Source of the DNA: Ureibacillus endophyticus
GTDB taxonomy: Bacteria > Bacillota > Bacilli > Bacillales_A > Planococcaceae
DNA: 64,000 nt
Direction: 5' to 3'
Assembly: GCF_003628435.1 (NCBI RefSeq)
Contig: NZ_RBZN01000005.1
Span: 1 to 64,000, forward strand
The notes under the pieces are model-generated. The model saw only the letters and a program-made list of their open reading frames with translations. It was not told where the DNA came from and ran no database searches. Numbering within the stretch: position 1 is the first letter of the stretch; each line of letters opens with the position of its first letter. The position numbers and the translations under genes are program-made. Below, one piece after another: positions 15,861-24,069 of the stretch.

Positions 15861-16357
15861 ATATGTTTTACCTTTCCATTATTCAAAATTTTAACTAAAA
15901 TTGGCATTATGATTAATACAATTATAACATTAATAACTGTTGCAACAAGTAAACTAGGTAATGCTGAGAAATAAAAAGCAGGTGAAATAATAAAGTAAAA
16001 TGGCAATGGTGAGAGAATCCCATTGGCAACAATTAAAAAGATCCACTTTAAAATGGTGAAACCTTTTTTATGTAAAACATTAAATAAAGAAACAATGATA
16101 AACATTTCGATTGCAATTAAGATATGTAATGGCCCAAATGGAAATCCTGATGAATAGGCGGTTGCAAGGTGTCCTAAACCTCCAGCTAACCCAGAATAAA
16201 TCGGTGGTAGGAATGCTACACTCATAAATGCTGGTGCCGAGTCTAATGCAGCTGTTGTAATAATTCCAGGCACTTTTATAAAGCTACCAATTACTGATAA
16301 TGCTGCAATTAAAGCGGTTAATATCATTAATTTCAATTTCGAATTATTCATTAACAT
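15857..16357 (-). CDS. cblT: ECF transporter S component, probable alpha-ribazole transporter CblT
   Basis: A 166-residue membrane protein with about five or six hydrophobic segments and the short basic N-terminus (NNSKLKLMILTALIAALSVI) typical of ECF substrate-binding (S) components. The AFLPPIYSGLAGGLGHLATAY block matches the family's central Gly-rich helix pair. In Firmicutes, S components next to cblS import alpha-ribazole (CblT). The shared ECF ATPases and T component would be encoded elsewhere. It overlaps cblS by 4 bp and the upstream CobU-like gene by 14 bp, so translation is coupled. Two ATG codons (16357 and 16351) follow an AAAGGAG site; either could be the start. Confidence 0.8.
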   Translation of the reverse strand: MLMNNSKLKLMILTALIAALSVIGSFIKVPGIITTAALDSAPAFMSVAFLPPIYSGLAGGLGHLATAYSSGFPFGPLHILIAIEMFIIVSLFNVLHKKGFTILKWIFLIVANGILSPLPFYFIISPAFYFSALPSLLVATVINVIIVLIIMPILVKILNNGKVKHI

Positions 16358-16766
16358 GACACTCCTTTATTATTTGTGGTATCCCGTACCATATACGAAC
16401 AATTGAATTACTTTCTTCAAATAATCTTTGATATAATCTTCCACACGTATCCCTTAATTTACGTTGTTCTTTTTCTATAGGGACAACTCCTCTGCCAAGA
16501 TCATTGCAAATACAAATGACATTCGTCTGTTTATCCAATTTTTTAATTGCCTCTAATAATTGATTTGCAATTTCATCCTCATCGAAATCAGTCATTCCTA
16601 AAATAATTTTCTCAAAATTACTTATTACTACATAGGCTTCTTTCGTGAATTGTGTTGAAGGTATTTCCCCATCAAAAAAATGAATAAATTTTTGATCAAT
16701 ATGTAGCAACGAATTTTTTACATAGGCCTTTTTTCCATTATAGGCTCCACCAATAATGACTCGCAT
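16344..16766 (-). CDS. short CobU-like paralogue with altered P-loop
   Basis: A 140-residue protein related to adenosylcobinamide kinase/guanylyltransferase (CobU), but about 40 residues shorter than usual. The N-terminal IIGGAYNGKKAYV occupies the Walker A place yet has Lys where the Ser/Thr after the P-loop lysine should be. The guanylyl-accepting His segment (KRIxxH) is not recognisable. The C-terminal half is the better match: ICNDLGRGVVP, then RKLRDTCGRLYQRL, then WYGIPQIIK. It may be a regulatory partner, or act on another step. The start has a GGAGGG site and overlaps the cobC end by 49 bp. It sits in the middle of the B12 operon, which already contains a normal-looking cobU. Confidence 0.7.
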   Translation of the reverse strand: MRVIIGGAYNGKKAYVKNSLLHIDQKFIHFFDGEIPSTQFTKEAYVVISNFEKIILGMTDFDEDEIANQLLEAIKKLDKQTNVICICNDLGRGVVPIEKEQRKLRDTCGRLYQRLFEESNSIVRIWYGIPQIIKECHVNE

Positions 16767-17317
16767 CGTAGCCCTCCTTTTATTAAGTTAGGATTTGACC
16801 ATTTTAATGTATAAATTGTGCGATGATTAACAGCAATTTCATTAAATGTTTGTTTAGATGGTCCAAATTCAGATAAAAGCAGTCGAATAACTCCCCCATG
16901 AACAACGAACGTGTATTCATGAGGTTGATTAACGATTTGTTTAAAACAAGCTAACACTCGATGTTTGAAATGTTTGAAGTTTTCTCCATTAGGTGGTGTA
17001 ATTTGTTGTGGGCAATCAATCCATTCACGGTAAATAAGTAAATTTTTCAACTGATCATAAGTTTTCATTTCAAAATCGCCAAAATTAAGTTCACGTAATG
17101 GTGAAAAAGCTTTATATTCTGCAATAGGAAAATATAATTTTGCTGTCTCAACACATCTTTTTAAATCACTGCCATACACCAATTTAGACTGAAATGGAAT
17201 GTGAAACGATTCGTGAATATCAAGTATCGATTCATCCGTCCATCCCAAATATTTTCTCATTGTATTTGCTTCCGTTTTCTCATGACGAATTAAATGAACA
17301 ATAACAGAATTCCCCAC
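16718..17317 (-). CDS. cobC: histidine phosphatase, probable alpha-ribazole phosphatase CobC
   Basis: A 199-residue member of the phosphoglycerate mutase-like histidine phosphatases. The catalytic LIRHEKTEAN motif (phospho-acceptor His11) has Glu where most have Gly (RHG); RELNFGDFE and the second-His block VVHGGVIRLLL complete the active site. In the B12 pathway CobC removes the 5'-phosphate of alpha-ribazole phosphate or adenosylcobalamin 5'-phosphate, the last step of nucleotide loop assembly. Operon context supports this reading over other phosphatases of the fold. The start is GTG at 17317, eight bases after a GGAG and overlapping the cobS end by 28 bp. Confidence 0.85.
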   Translation of the reverse strand: MGNSVIVHLIRHEKTEANTMRKYLGWTDESILDIHESFHIPFQSKLVYGSDLKRCVETAKLYFPIAEYKAFSPLRELNFGDFEMKTYDQLKNLLIYREWIDCPQQITPPNGENFKHFKHRVLACFKQIVNQPHEYTFVVHGGVIRLLLSEFGPSKQTFNEIAVNHRTIYTLKWSNPNLIKGGLRCESLLVEPIMEKRPM

Positions 17318-18063
17318 AAAATTAACTCCATTCCTTCATATAGTGCACCCATTAAATCACCAGTCATGCCACCAAAATTCTTTAGTGTCCAAATTCGATA
17401 GATTGCTATAACACCAATCATCGATAGATATAAAATAAAGACAAGAGGCATTGAAAAATATGTAAAAATTGCAACTAATAGAATCGTATAAATTACAATT
17501 GCAGTCCACACATGTTTATTAATTACTTGCGACTTAAAATAAGCAGCTAAACCTGTTTGTTTGACGTTTTTCATTGTTAAGAAATAAATTAATATAGATA
17601 TTCGACCTAAAAATGGAATGACTACAAAATAAACTAAATGATTCTCTAAATCTCTATTAAATAATTCATATAAAAAAGCCACTTTAAGAAGTAGTAACAC
17701 AACTAAACAAATTGCCCCAAAAGCACCCACTCTGGAGTCTTCTAAAATTTCTAATCTCCGCTTTTGATCTTGGTAAGAAAAAAAAGCATCCCCAAGATCA
17801 ATCCAACCATCTAAATGCAACCCACCAGTCATTACAATATTAGCTACAACTAGAATGATTGCTAAAAATAATGGTGAAAAATGAAAATACGAACCATTTA
17901 AGTAAACGATAAGTAAATTTGTACATCCCATTAATACACCCATAACTGGCATTAAAGCATACATCGAAGTCACTGTTTGTCGATCCATTGTCAATTGTTT
18001 TCGAACAGGTATTGAAGTGAAAAATTGAAATGTAAGTAGTAGACCTACCAAACTATTTTTCAT
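17290..18063 (-). CDS. cobS: adenosylcobinamide-GDP ribazoletransferase
   Basis: A 257-residue polytopic membrane protein, cobalamin synthase. It joins adenosylcobinamide-GDP and alpha-ribazole (or its phosphate) in the last assembly step. The family signatures FFTSIPV near the N-terminus, GGLHLDGWIDLGDAFF (residues 81-96), EDSRVGAFG (about 109-117) and GGMTGDLMGA near the C-terminus are all present; the Asp-rich LHLDG block binds metal. About six to seven membrane segments are visible. It starts 13 bp after cobU with an AGGTGG site and overlaps cobC at its end, so the group is a tight operon. Confidence 0.95.
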   Translation of the reverse strand: MKNSLVGLLLTFQFFTSIPVRKQLTMDRQTVTSMYALMPVMGVLMGCTNLLIVYLNGSYFHFSPLFLAIILVVANIVMTGGLHLDGWIDLGDAFFSYQDQKRRLEILEDSRVGAFGAICLVVLLLLKVAFLYELFNRDLENHLVYFVVIPFLGRISILIYFLTMKNVKQTGLAAYFKSQVINKHVWTAIVIYTILLVAIFTYFSMPLVFILYLSMIGVIAIYRIWTLKNFGGMTGDLMGALYEGMELILWGILLLFI

Positions 18064-18076
18064 TTAGGACACCACC

Positions 18077-18637
18077 TTATTTCCAACGTCTTATAATACT
18101 ATAATCAATCTCATAAGCTTCATCACTTTGTGAGACAATCCACTGATGAAGTTCCCCTAGGAGTTTGCGGAACATGTTTACTTCTGCAAAATTAGATTGG
18201 GGCTCATCTAATACTTCATTTGACACAATGATTAATTTTATTTGTTTCTCATTCCAATGGGTTACATAGGACTTGAACCGATTTATATATTGATTAATTT
18301 TGATTATACGTTGTTGTTGTGAATGTTCGGTTTTAAATAACACGTTAGTCACCCATGTCGTAATGCAATCCCATACAACAACGTCATTTTGTTTGAATCC
18401 CATCATTTCTGGAGGAAAATCATCGGGGACTTCAATGGTTTGCCATACTTCATTTGACTTTGATCGATCTTCTTGATGACGCTTGATTCTCTTTTTCATT
18501 TCATCATCAAAGGCTACTCCAGAGGCAATATAAAAAAGGGATGCTCCCTCTTGCTTATTAAAAATTTCTAAAGCATATTTTTCTGCAAATGCACTTTTTC
18601 CACTTCTTACGCCACCTGTAATAAAAATAATTGTCAT
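18077..18637 (-). CDS. cobU: adenosylcobinamide kinase / adenosylcobinamide-phosphate guanylyltransferase
   Basis: A 186-residue enzyme that phosphorylates adenosylcobinamide and then transfers GMP to it. The Walker A motif TGGVRSGKS (7-15) is intact, the guanylyl-accepting His54 lies in KRIKRHQEDR, and DCITTWVTNVL (about 97-107) is the CobU-type DCLTxWLTNLL block. The C-terminal third is more divergent: IIVSNEVLDEP replaces the usual SNEVGxGIVP, and the end (DYSIIRRWK) lacks the common GxPxxxK tail. That tail is present instead in the CobU-like paralogue at 16344. An AGGAG site precedes the ATG. It follows btuF in the riboswitch-controlled operon. Confidence 0.9.
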   Translation of the reverse strand: MTIIFITGGVRSGKSAFAEKYALEIFNKQEGASLFYIASGVAFDDEMKKRIKRHQEDRSKSNEVWQTIEVPDDFPPEMMGFKQNDVVVWDCITTWVTNVLFKTEHSQQQRIIKINQYINRFKSYVTHWNEKQIKLIIVSNEVLDEPQSNFAEVNMFRKLLGELHQWIVSQSDEAYEIDYSIIRRWK

Positions 18638-18679
18638 TGTTATCTCCTAAAATTTCCTTTGAATAGTTCTGCAAAAATA

Positions 18680-19621
18680 TTATTCCTCAAATAAATCAGG
18701 ATAAATGGATTTTGCAATAAGCTCGACTGCTTCGCCAATACGTGGACCTGGTCGATCTACAATATCTGCATTCAAATAGTATACTTCTTTTTTCTGTACA
18801 GCAGTAATCACATTCCAACCTGAACGAGATAAAATTTCAGTTACAGGATCTTCAATGTTAACTGTCGTAATTATTGCTTCTGGATTGCGATGTATTAAAT
18901 CTTCTTCACTTACTGCAAACCAACCTTGTTGATCCCCATATAAATTTTCAACACCAGCACTTGTAATTAGTTCTTGTTGGAATGTTCCAGACCCTATCGA
19001 CCAAATATCTGGTGCAGATGAAATTTCGAAATAAACTTTTTTCTTATCATCTATATTAGCTGTTTTCTCTTGAACAGCAGTTATTTTTGATTGAATAGTA
19101 TCTACTACCTTCTGCCCCTCTTCTTCAACATCCATGACTTCAGAAATTTGTTTAATATCACCATAAACATCCTCTATTGTAGATGCAGCATCAATAACGA
19201 ATACTTTCATTCCAACACTTTCTAATTGTTCCACTTGTGCATCATCACCTATTGAATAAGCGAAAATAACATCAGGGTTTAACTCTATAACTCGTTCATT
19301 ATTTACAGTCAGTGTATCAGATACCCGTTCAATTTCTTTTGCTTGTTCAGGATATGTATCATAATCTGTAACACCGATTACTTTATCCCCCACACCTAAT
19401 TCAAACAATATTTCTGTATTGCTCGGTTGAAGTGAGATAACTTTTTCTGGAACCGTTTCAAACGTTACATCCACACCACGGTCATCCTGAACAGTATAGG
19501 AACTTTCATTAGATGTAGATGTTGAGTCATTTTTTGCATTTTCATCAGTCTTTTCATTTGCACATCCTGCTAAAACTAGAGAGATGGCTATAGGAGCCAG
19601 CCATTTTTTATATTTTTTCAT
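18680..19621 (-). CDS. btuF: cobalamin/corrinoid ABC transporter substrate-binding lipoprotein
   Basis: A 313-residue class III periplasmic-binding-type lipoprotein. The start is ATG 19621, seven bases after GAGGA; an upstream in-frame ATG at 19681 falls within the terminator region and is not used. The signal peptide ends in the lipobox LAGC. Blocks such as VISLQPSNTEILFELGVGDKVIG and VFVIDAASTIEDVYGDI are typical of BtuF/FhuD-like binding proteins. Location directly behind a cobalamin riboswitch indicates a corrinoid ligand. No btuC or btuD follows; the permease and ATPase must be elsewhere or shared. The gene leads the operon btuF-cobU-cobS-cobC-cobU-like-cblT-cblS-hmo. Confidence 0.88.
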   Translation of the reverse strand: MKKYKKWLAPIAISLVLAGCANEKTDENAKNDSTSTSNESSYTVQDDRGVDVTFETVPEKVISLQPSNTEILFELGVGDKVIGVTDYDTYPEQAKEIERVSDTLTVNNERVIELNPDVIFAYSIGDDAQVEQLESVGMKVFVIDAASTIEDVYGDIKQISEVMDVEEEGQKVVDTIQSKITAVQEKTANIDDKKKVYFEISSAPDIWSIGSGTFQQELITSAGVENLYGDQQGWFAVSEEDLIHRNPEAIITTVNIEDPVTEILSRSGWNVITAVQKKEVYYLNADIVDRPGPRIGEAVELIAKSIYPDLFEE

Positions 19622-19651
19622 ATTCAATTCCTCTTTCTCTTTTACTACATA

Positions 19652-19680
19652 ATAAAAAAGCCACCCAAGAATGGATGGCA
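19652..19680 (-). terminator. intrinsic terminator of the cobalamin riboswitch
   Basis: On the minus strand GCCATCC pairs with GGGTGGC across a short loop and is followed by six T residues, 30 bp before the btuF start. It is the likely expression platform: B12 binding favours termination. Confidence 0.85.
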
Positions 19681-19759
19681 TAACTCATAGAATATTTAAA
19701 TGGTAATCTATATTCGAAAAATTTGCCGTACATTCTCTTTAGTTCCGAAGAGGGGTGTT

Positions 19760-19912
19760 ACGATTAGAAAAAGGATGGTCTCCTGGCTCGTGTTTTTTTG
19801 AGAAATTTTTTATCTTTCTTATAATAAAACACATACAGTTGCGGACACAGCTTCGGCATCTCACCGAATTCCCCATTAAGCATGATTGTGCACCTTTTTC
19901 CTGCAAGAATAT
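19760..19912 (-). promoter_or_regulatory. cobalamin (AdoCbl) riboswitch
   Basis: The minus strand carries the conserved core of the class I B12 aptamer: AAAGGTGC (start of P3 region), TTAATGGGGAATTCGGTGAG, GCCGAAGCTGTGTCCGCAACTGT, and the B12 box GAGCCAGGAGACC (around 19776-19790). The order and spacing fit. An intrinsic terminator lies between it and btuF. It should shut down the corrinoid uptake and salvage operon when adenosylcobalamin is plentiful. Confidence 0.95.
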
Positions 19913-19996
19913 TCAATTATTAACTACTGTAACATATGAATTTTCAAAAAAATATAATTTTAACACAACTAATCATATTACGGTACTTTCGAGTAA

Positions 19997-20407
19997 TTAC
20001 TGGCACTCTGGACATTTACCGTAAATTTCAAACTTGTGGGATTCAATCGAATAATTTGGTAATTTTTCGTTCATCATCTCCATTGGACAAACTGGAATTT
20101 CTTTTACATTTCCACAATCCATACAAATAAAATGGTGATGATGATGCTCTGATTCACACTGCATACGGAAATTTCGTTCACCGTTTAATTCCGTTTCTTC
20201 TAAGATTCCTAACTCAACAAATGTAGCTAAATTTCGATAGATTGTATCAAAACTCATACCAGGATAATCTTTCTTTAAAACCGTTAACAAGTCCCGAGCC
20301 GTTAAATACTTATCGGATTCAGCAAACATATTTAATATTAATTCTCTTTTATCTGTTTTTTTATACCCGTTATTTTTTAAGATTTCCCATGCCCGTGTAA
20401 TATTCAC
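19997..20407 (-). CDS. zur: Fur-family zinc uptake regulator
   Basis: A 136-residue Fur-family repressor. Residues 1-80 form the winged helix ([13 protein letters not shown], then [13 protein letters not shown] as recognition helix). Residues 88-92 are a His-rich patch, and the structural zinc site is formed by Cys95, Cys98, Cys132 and Cys135 (CMDCGN and CPECQ). PerR and Fur share the fold, but the gene is the third of a zinc-transporter-like operon with a Zur box in front, which makes Zur by far the best call. It follows znuB with 6 bp between. The arrangement is the same as Listeria zurA-zurM-zurR. Its 3' end is 85 bp from the start of the B12 riboswitch. Confidence 0.9.
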   Translation of the reverse strand: MNITRAWEILKNNGYKKTDKRELILNMFAESDKYLTARDLLTVLKKDYPGMSFDTIYRNLATFVELGILEETELNGERNFRMQCESEHHHHHFICMDCGNVKEIPVCPMEMMNEKLPNYSIESHKFEIYGKCPECQ

Positions 20408-20413
20408 AATAAC

Positions 20414-21265
20414 TTAGACCCTTTCTGCTTTCATTTTCATCGCTGCTTTTTTACCTAGTATCACAATTAATAAGATAAGGATGGATGTTACAACAATTGT
20501 TCCTCCTGGAGCGAGATTTAAATAAAACGCACTCACTAATCCTAAAATCACCGCGGCCTCACCAAAGAGAATGGAAAAAAGGATGGTTTGTTTAAAGCCT
20601 TTTGCAATACGCATACTTGCAGCTACTGGTAAAGTAATTAATGAAGAAACAAGCAAAATCCCCACAATCCGCATACTTGCAGCAATTACTAAAGCTACAA
20701 CGACCATAAACAACAGATGAATCGTTTTCGCTGGTAAGCCACTTGCTTTTGCAAATTCTTCATCAAAAGATAAAACGAACATTTCTTTAAAGAAAGTATA
20801 TAGAAAAAGAAAAACAACGATTGTAATGGCAATTACTACCCATAAATCTTGCCTCGATACTGCCGAAACAGAGCCAAATAAATAGCTCATAATATCTGTA
20901 TTAAATCCACTAGCTAATGAAATGAAGATAGCACTTAATCCAATACCTCCTGACATAATAATCGGTATTGCAAGCTCTTCATAATGTTTGTATAACGTTC
21001 GAAGTCGTTCAATTAAAATTGATCCACTTACTGATGCTACAATACCTAAATAGATAGGATTAATAAGCGCTAACACAGTGAAGGTTTGACTTAAATATAA
21101 ACTTCCTGCTATCCCTGCTAATGTTACGTGGGAAAGTGCATCTGCAATAAGTGACATTCTACGAACAACAATGAAAACTCCTAACAATGGAGCAATGATT
21201 CCTATAAGAAGCCCGGAGAAAAAAGCGTTTTGTAAAAACTCATAATTTATTATCGCATCTATCAT
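20414..21265 (-). CDS. znuB: zinc ABC transporter permease
   Basis: A 283-residue ABC-3 family permease with eight to nine hydrophobic segments. The conserved GLLIGIIAPLLGVFIVVRRM opening, the SLIADALSHVTLAGIA block (residues 38-53) and the later RIVGILLVSSLITLPVAAS segment are typical of ZnuB/AdcB/MntB permeases. Zinc and not manganese is inferred from zur and the Zur box. It is 15 bp from znuC and 6 bp from zur. No binding protein gene (znuA) is present in the operon, so it must be encoded elsewhere. Confidence 0.92.
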   Translation of the reverse strand: MIDAIINYEFLQNAFFSGLLIGIIAPLLGVFIVVRRMSLIADALSHVTLAGIAGSLYLSQTFTVLALINPIYLGIVASVSGSILIERLRTLYKHYEELAIPIIMSGGIGLSAIFISLASGFNTDIMSYLFGSVSAVSRQDLWVVIAITIVVFLFLYTFFKEMFVLSFDEEFAKASGLPAKTIHLLFMVVVALVIAASMRIVGILLVSSLITLPVAASMRIAKGFKQTILFSILFGEAAVILGLVSAFYLNLAPGGTIVVTSILILLIVILGKKAAMKMKAERV

Positions 21266-21280
21266 ATTGCCTTCTCCTCT

Positions 21281-22027
21281 TTAATGAATCTTTCTAACTG
21301 CATGGCCTTGCCATTTGTCTAATTGTTCTTGCGATATTTCATCAAACTCTTGTTTATATCCATGGAAATGTATTGTTTGATTTAAACATGCTACATGGCT
21401 TATTCGATTTGAGACTGTGTCAACATCATGTGTTACTAAAATAATTGTTATATTTTGTTCCTTGTTTAAGGAGTACAACATATCATAAAACGATTGGACA
21501 TTTTCATGGTCAATTCCAACAGTAGGTTCATCCATTACTAAAATCTTAGGCTTAGCAATTAATGCTCTTGCAATAAAAACACGCTGTTGCTGACCACCAG
21601 AAAGTTCTCCAATATTTTTCTTGCTGAATCTTTCCATCCCAACTGCTTTTAAAGCATCTTGAACTTGTAATAGCGCATCTTTCGGGATACGTTTAAACAT
21701 ACCGACTTTTTTAGTAAGCCCACTTTTTACAACTTCTTCAACGGTAGCAGGAAAACCTGAGTTAAATGCATTGGACTTTTGTGAAACATAACCGATCCAT
21801 TCTCTTTGACGAAAAGTTTCATTTGGTTGTCCGAAAAGTTTAATCTCTCCGGATTGGGGCTTTAATAACCCTAGTAATATTTTTAATAGAGTCGACTTCC
21901 CAGATCCATTTGGTCCAAGAATTGCAAGAAAATCCCCTTCATTTACCTTAAAAGAAATATTATTTAAAACTTGCGTATATTCATATTGAAAAGATACATT
22001 TTTCATTTCAATTATTGGTTCGCTCAT
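21281..22027 (-). CDS. znuC: zinc ABC transporter ATP-binding protein
   Basis: A 248-residue ABC ATPase. Walker A is GPNGSGKST (about residues 38-46), the signature LSGGQQQRVFIARAL is at about 141-155, Walker B is KILVMDEPTVGID, and the switch His is in ILVTHDVD. The sequence and operon position fit ZnuC/AdcC (Listeria ZurA). It energises zinc import with the permease encoded next. The ATG at 22027 has only a weak AGAAAGAAG site. A Zur operator lies 17-37 bp upstream, so the operon should be expressed under zinc limitation. Confidence 0.93.
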   Translation of the reverse strand: MSEPIIEMKNVSFQYEYTQVLNNISFKVNEGDFLAILGPNGSGKSTLLKILLGLLKPQSGEIKLFGQPNETFRQREWIGYVSQKSNAFNSGFPATVEEVVKSGLTKKVGMFKRIPKDALLQVQDALKAVGMERFSKKNIGELSGGQQQRVFIARALIAKPKILVMDEPTVGIDHENVQSFYDMLYSLNKEQNITIILVTHDVDTVSNRISHVACLNQTIHFHGYKQEFDEISQEQLDKWQGHAVRKIH

Positions 22028-22043
22028 TTAATCGCTTCTTTCT

Positions 22044-22064
22044 AATTCATAATCATTACGATTT
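22044..22064. promoter_or_regulatory. Zur box
   Basis: The minus strand reads AAATCGTAATGATTATGAATT. The B. subtilis Zur operator is AAATCGTAAT-N-ATTACGATTT; the first half site is perfect and the second has 8 of 10 matches. It lies directly before znuC and also close to the divergent yqfT gene. Confidence 0.85.
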
Positions 22065-22163
22065 ACATTTTGATAGTATAGTTGATTATAAATTAAAAGT
22101 AAAGTATAGTAACTTGAAATTTTTGGCTTTCTTGAATTTTGCTTATTTTGAAAGGATGAAAAT

Positions 22164-22415
22164 GTGAAGCAATTCGAATTAATTGAAGCTTTTTTATCGA
22201 TGTCAGATAGGGAGATTGTCAAGTTTGCACGGCAATATGATGTGGATTTAACCATTGAAGAGGTAGTTAAATTACGTCCATTAGTAAATAAAGCAAATAT
22301 TACTTGGGTTTTTACAGGTATCCCAAAATCCTTTTTAAAAGAAGTTGAAAAAATAATCGGAAAGAAAAAATTAAAAAAACTTCTACAATATTATGATTTA
22401 TATAAACAAAGTTGA
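22164..22415 (+). CDS. yqfT: DUF2624 family protein (YqfT-like)
   Basis: An 83-residue, mainly helical protein. The pattern EAFLSMSDREIVKFARQYDV with later LTIEEVVKLRPLVNKANITW and the basic C-terminal helix (IIGKKKLKKLLQYYDLY) match the small YqfT (DUF2624) family of Bacillaceae. In B. subtilis yqfT follows nfo; here nfo is 3 kb away with two carboxypeptidase genes between. The start is GTG at 22164, after an AAAGGATG site. Function unknown. It is divergent from the zinc operon and ends at a bidirectional terminator. Confidence 0.75.
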   Translation: MKQFELIEAFLSMSDREIVKFARQYDVDLTIEEVVKLRPLVNKANITWVFTGIPKSFLKEVEKIIGKKKLKKLLQYYDLYKQS

Positions 22416-22449
22416 GGTTTACCTAAAATGGTAAACCTCAATTCTTTTT
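22413..22449. terminator. bidirectional terminator between yqfT and the carboxypeptidase gene
   Basis: GAGGTTTACC pairs with GGTAAACCTC around a 6-nt loop, followed by TTCTTTTT on the plus strand. The minus-strand gene's stop lies at its edge. Confidence 0.85.
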
Positions 22450-23887
22450 AATACAGTTGATAGATTTTCTTTACAACTGTATCAATATTACTTATTTTAC
22501 TTGATGATTGATTTTGAGTCATAATTGCAAAGGCAAATGTACGACCGCTTTTAGCAGTAATATAGCCTGCTAGTGTATAAACTCCTGTAATGCTTCCTGT
22601 TTTTGCATGTACTTTACTTATGTAAGGTGCTTGAGTAAAACGTTTTTTTAGAGAGCCTCCAACTAAGCGTTCTTTTTGTCCCCCTACTGGTAATGCATTA
22701 TAAAATATATTGTAATTTTGTTCATCGCGTACTTTTAGTAATAAAGATGTTAACTCATTGGTAGAAATACGGTTTTTATGGGACATCCCCGAGCCGTCTT
22801 CAAAATTCCAATTCCCCATATTTAAACCAAGTGTATTTCCATAGTCATTTAATACTTTCAATCCATAATTGATATGGCCTTTTCCGTATACTTCATGTCC
22901 CATTGTTTTCACTAAAATATCTGCAATACTGTTATTACTTAGCTTTAAGAATGGATTCATTAAAGTTTTTAATGGAATAGACGATTTTGTATAAAGTAAT
23001 GTCGCATTTTCTGGAACTACTTTTCTCATTACATTACTTCTCTTTGAAAATTTTAAACCCGTACTCTCAAGTGCAATTTTAATTGAATGCAATGTATTGA
23101 TCGTTGGGTCTTGTAACGATACCCAGTCTTTCGCAGAACTTCCAACAGGTAGACTACCAGTAATAACGATTTGATTTGTACGATATTTCCGTACGATTTT
23201 CACTGTATTTTTTTGACCTTTCCCAACCGTTTTCGCCTTATTTACAACTTGCATTCCACTTAAATTAGGCTCTGCAGATACAACTGGCGCACGGCCTACA
23301 CTCGATGCTTTCACATTTACGATGATCGTACCAGAGTCATAATCGTCATTCGGTGACATGGTTAATGCTGATGTCCGAGCTCCATAATAATAGGTTTCAT
23401 CTTCAGCTACTACACCAGGTGAAAGCTGAGACCCTGAAAATAGTGTGTCGTCTCCATAAATATTACCATTAATTGTTCGAATTCCATGACGTTTAAGTGT
23501 AACGGCAAAAGTCGAGAAGTCTTTTTTATTTAAAGTTGGGTCGCCCCCACCTTTTATGTATAAATTACCATTTAATACGTTATTATTTACTTCACCATCT
23601 ATGTAAAGTTCTGTTTTAAACCGGTAATCTGGGCCCAATGTATCTAGTGCTGCTGATGCAGTTAATAGTTTCATTGTGGATGCAGGCTTTCGACCAATAT
23701 CTCCGTTTCTTTCATATAATACTTTTCCTGATTCCAATGATCGTAAAGTAACACTAATGTTTGAGTTTCCTAAAGTACTTTGAACTGTAGCATCTAAACT
23801 ACTTGCAGCTTGTGCATTATTTGCAAAAACTAAATTGCTTAGTAAGAGTGCAAATATAAGCATGTACATGGTAAGTCTCTTTTTCAT
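22448..23887 (-). CDS. D-alanyl-D-alanine carboxypeptidase/endopeptidase, S13 family (PBP4-like), copy 1
   Basis: A 479-residue secreted penicillin-binding protein with a signal peptide (MKKRLTMYMLIFALLLSNLV, cleaved near AQA-A at about residue 28). The S13 active site is complete: SxxK as S70-T-M-K73, SxN as SNNSIADIL (about 312) and KTG as HAKTGSITGVY (about 425). S13 enzymes (DacB/PBP4, DacC of B. subtilis) trim stem peptides and cut cross-links; the large insertion domain between SxxK and SxN is present. The neighbour at 24070 is a close paralogue in tandem, roughly 60% identical by eye. Each has its own upstream region and the two are separated by a terminator. Confidence 0.92.
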   Translation of the reverse strand: MKKRLTMYMLIFALLLSNLVFANNAQAASSLDATVQSTLGNSNISVTLRSLESGKVLYERNGDIGRKPASTMKLLTASAALDTLGPDYRFKTELYIDGEVNNNVLNGNLYIKGGGDPTLNKKDFSTFAVTLKRHGIRTINGNIYGDDTLFSGSQLSPGVVAEDETYYYGARTSALTMSPNDDYDSGTIIVNVKASSVGRAPVVSAEPNLSGMQVVNKAKTVGKGQKNTVKIVRKYRTNQIVITGSLPVGSSAKDWVSLQDPTINTLHSIKIALESTGLKFSKRSNVMRKVVPENATLLYTKSSIPLKTLMNPFLKLSNNSIADILVKTMGHEVYGKGHINYGLKVLNDYGNTLGLNMGNWNFEDGSGMSHKNRISTNELTSLLLKVRDEQNYNIFYNALPVGGQKERLVGGSLKKRFTQAPYISKVHAKTGSITGVYTLAGYITAKSGRTFAFAIMTQNQSSSKISNIDTVVKKIYQLY

Positions 23888-24025
23888 AGCAACCTCCTAT
23901 TTATTTAATATGACAGGGTTAAAAAATTTGAAATTTCATCTTTTTTATAAGAAGATTCCAATAATTTTTATAGCATAATATTACCATAGTTGATAGATTA
24001 TAAATCTTTTTTACAAAAATTTGCA

Positions 24026-24068
24026 TAAAAAAAGACCTAAAAGATAGTTTATTCAACATCCTTTAGGT
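24026..24068 (-). terminator. terminator of the upstream carboxypeptidase gene
   Basis: On the minus strand CCTAAAGGAT pairs with ATCTTTTAGG, followed by TCTTTTTTT. It separates the two tandem carboxypeptidase genes. Confidence 0.8.
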
Positions 24069-24069
24069 A

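Noticed and set aside
18680-19681. Longer btuF reading frame from 19681
   Set aside because: The added 20 codons cover the riboswitch terminator; the ATG at 19621 has a ribosome binding site and begins a proper lipoprotein signal peptide.
19755-20130. Plus-strand ORFs opposite the B12 riboswitch and zur
   Set aside because: They are antisense to a conserved riboswitch and to the zur coding region; composition is not protein-like.
19997-20407. PerR or Fur identity for the Fur-family regulator
   Set aside because: Linkage to a zinc-type ABC transporter and a Zur box upstream of the operon favour Zur.
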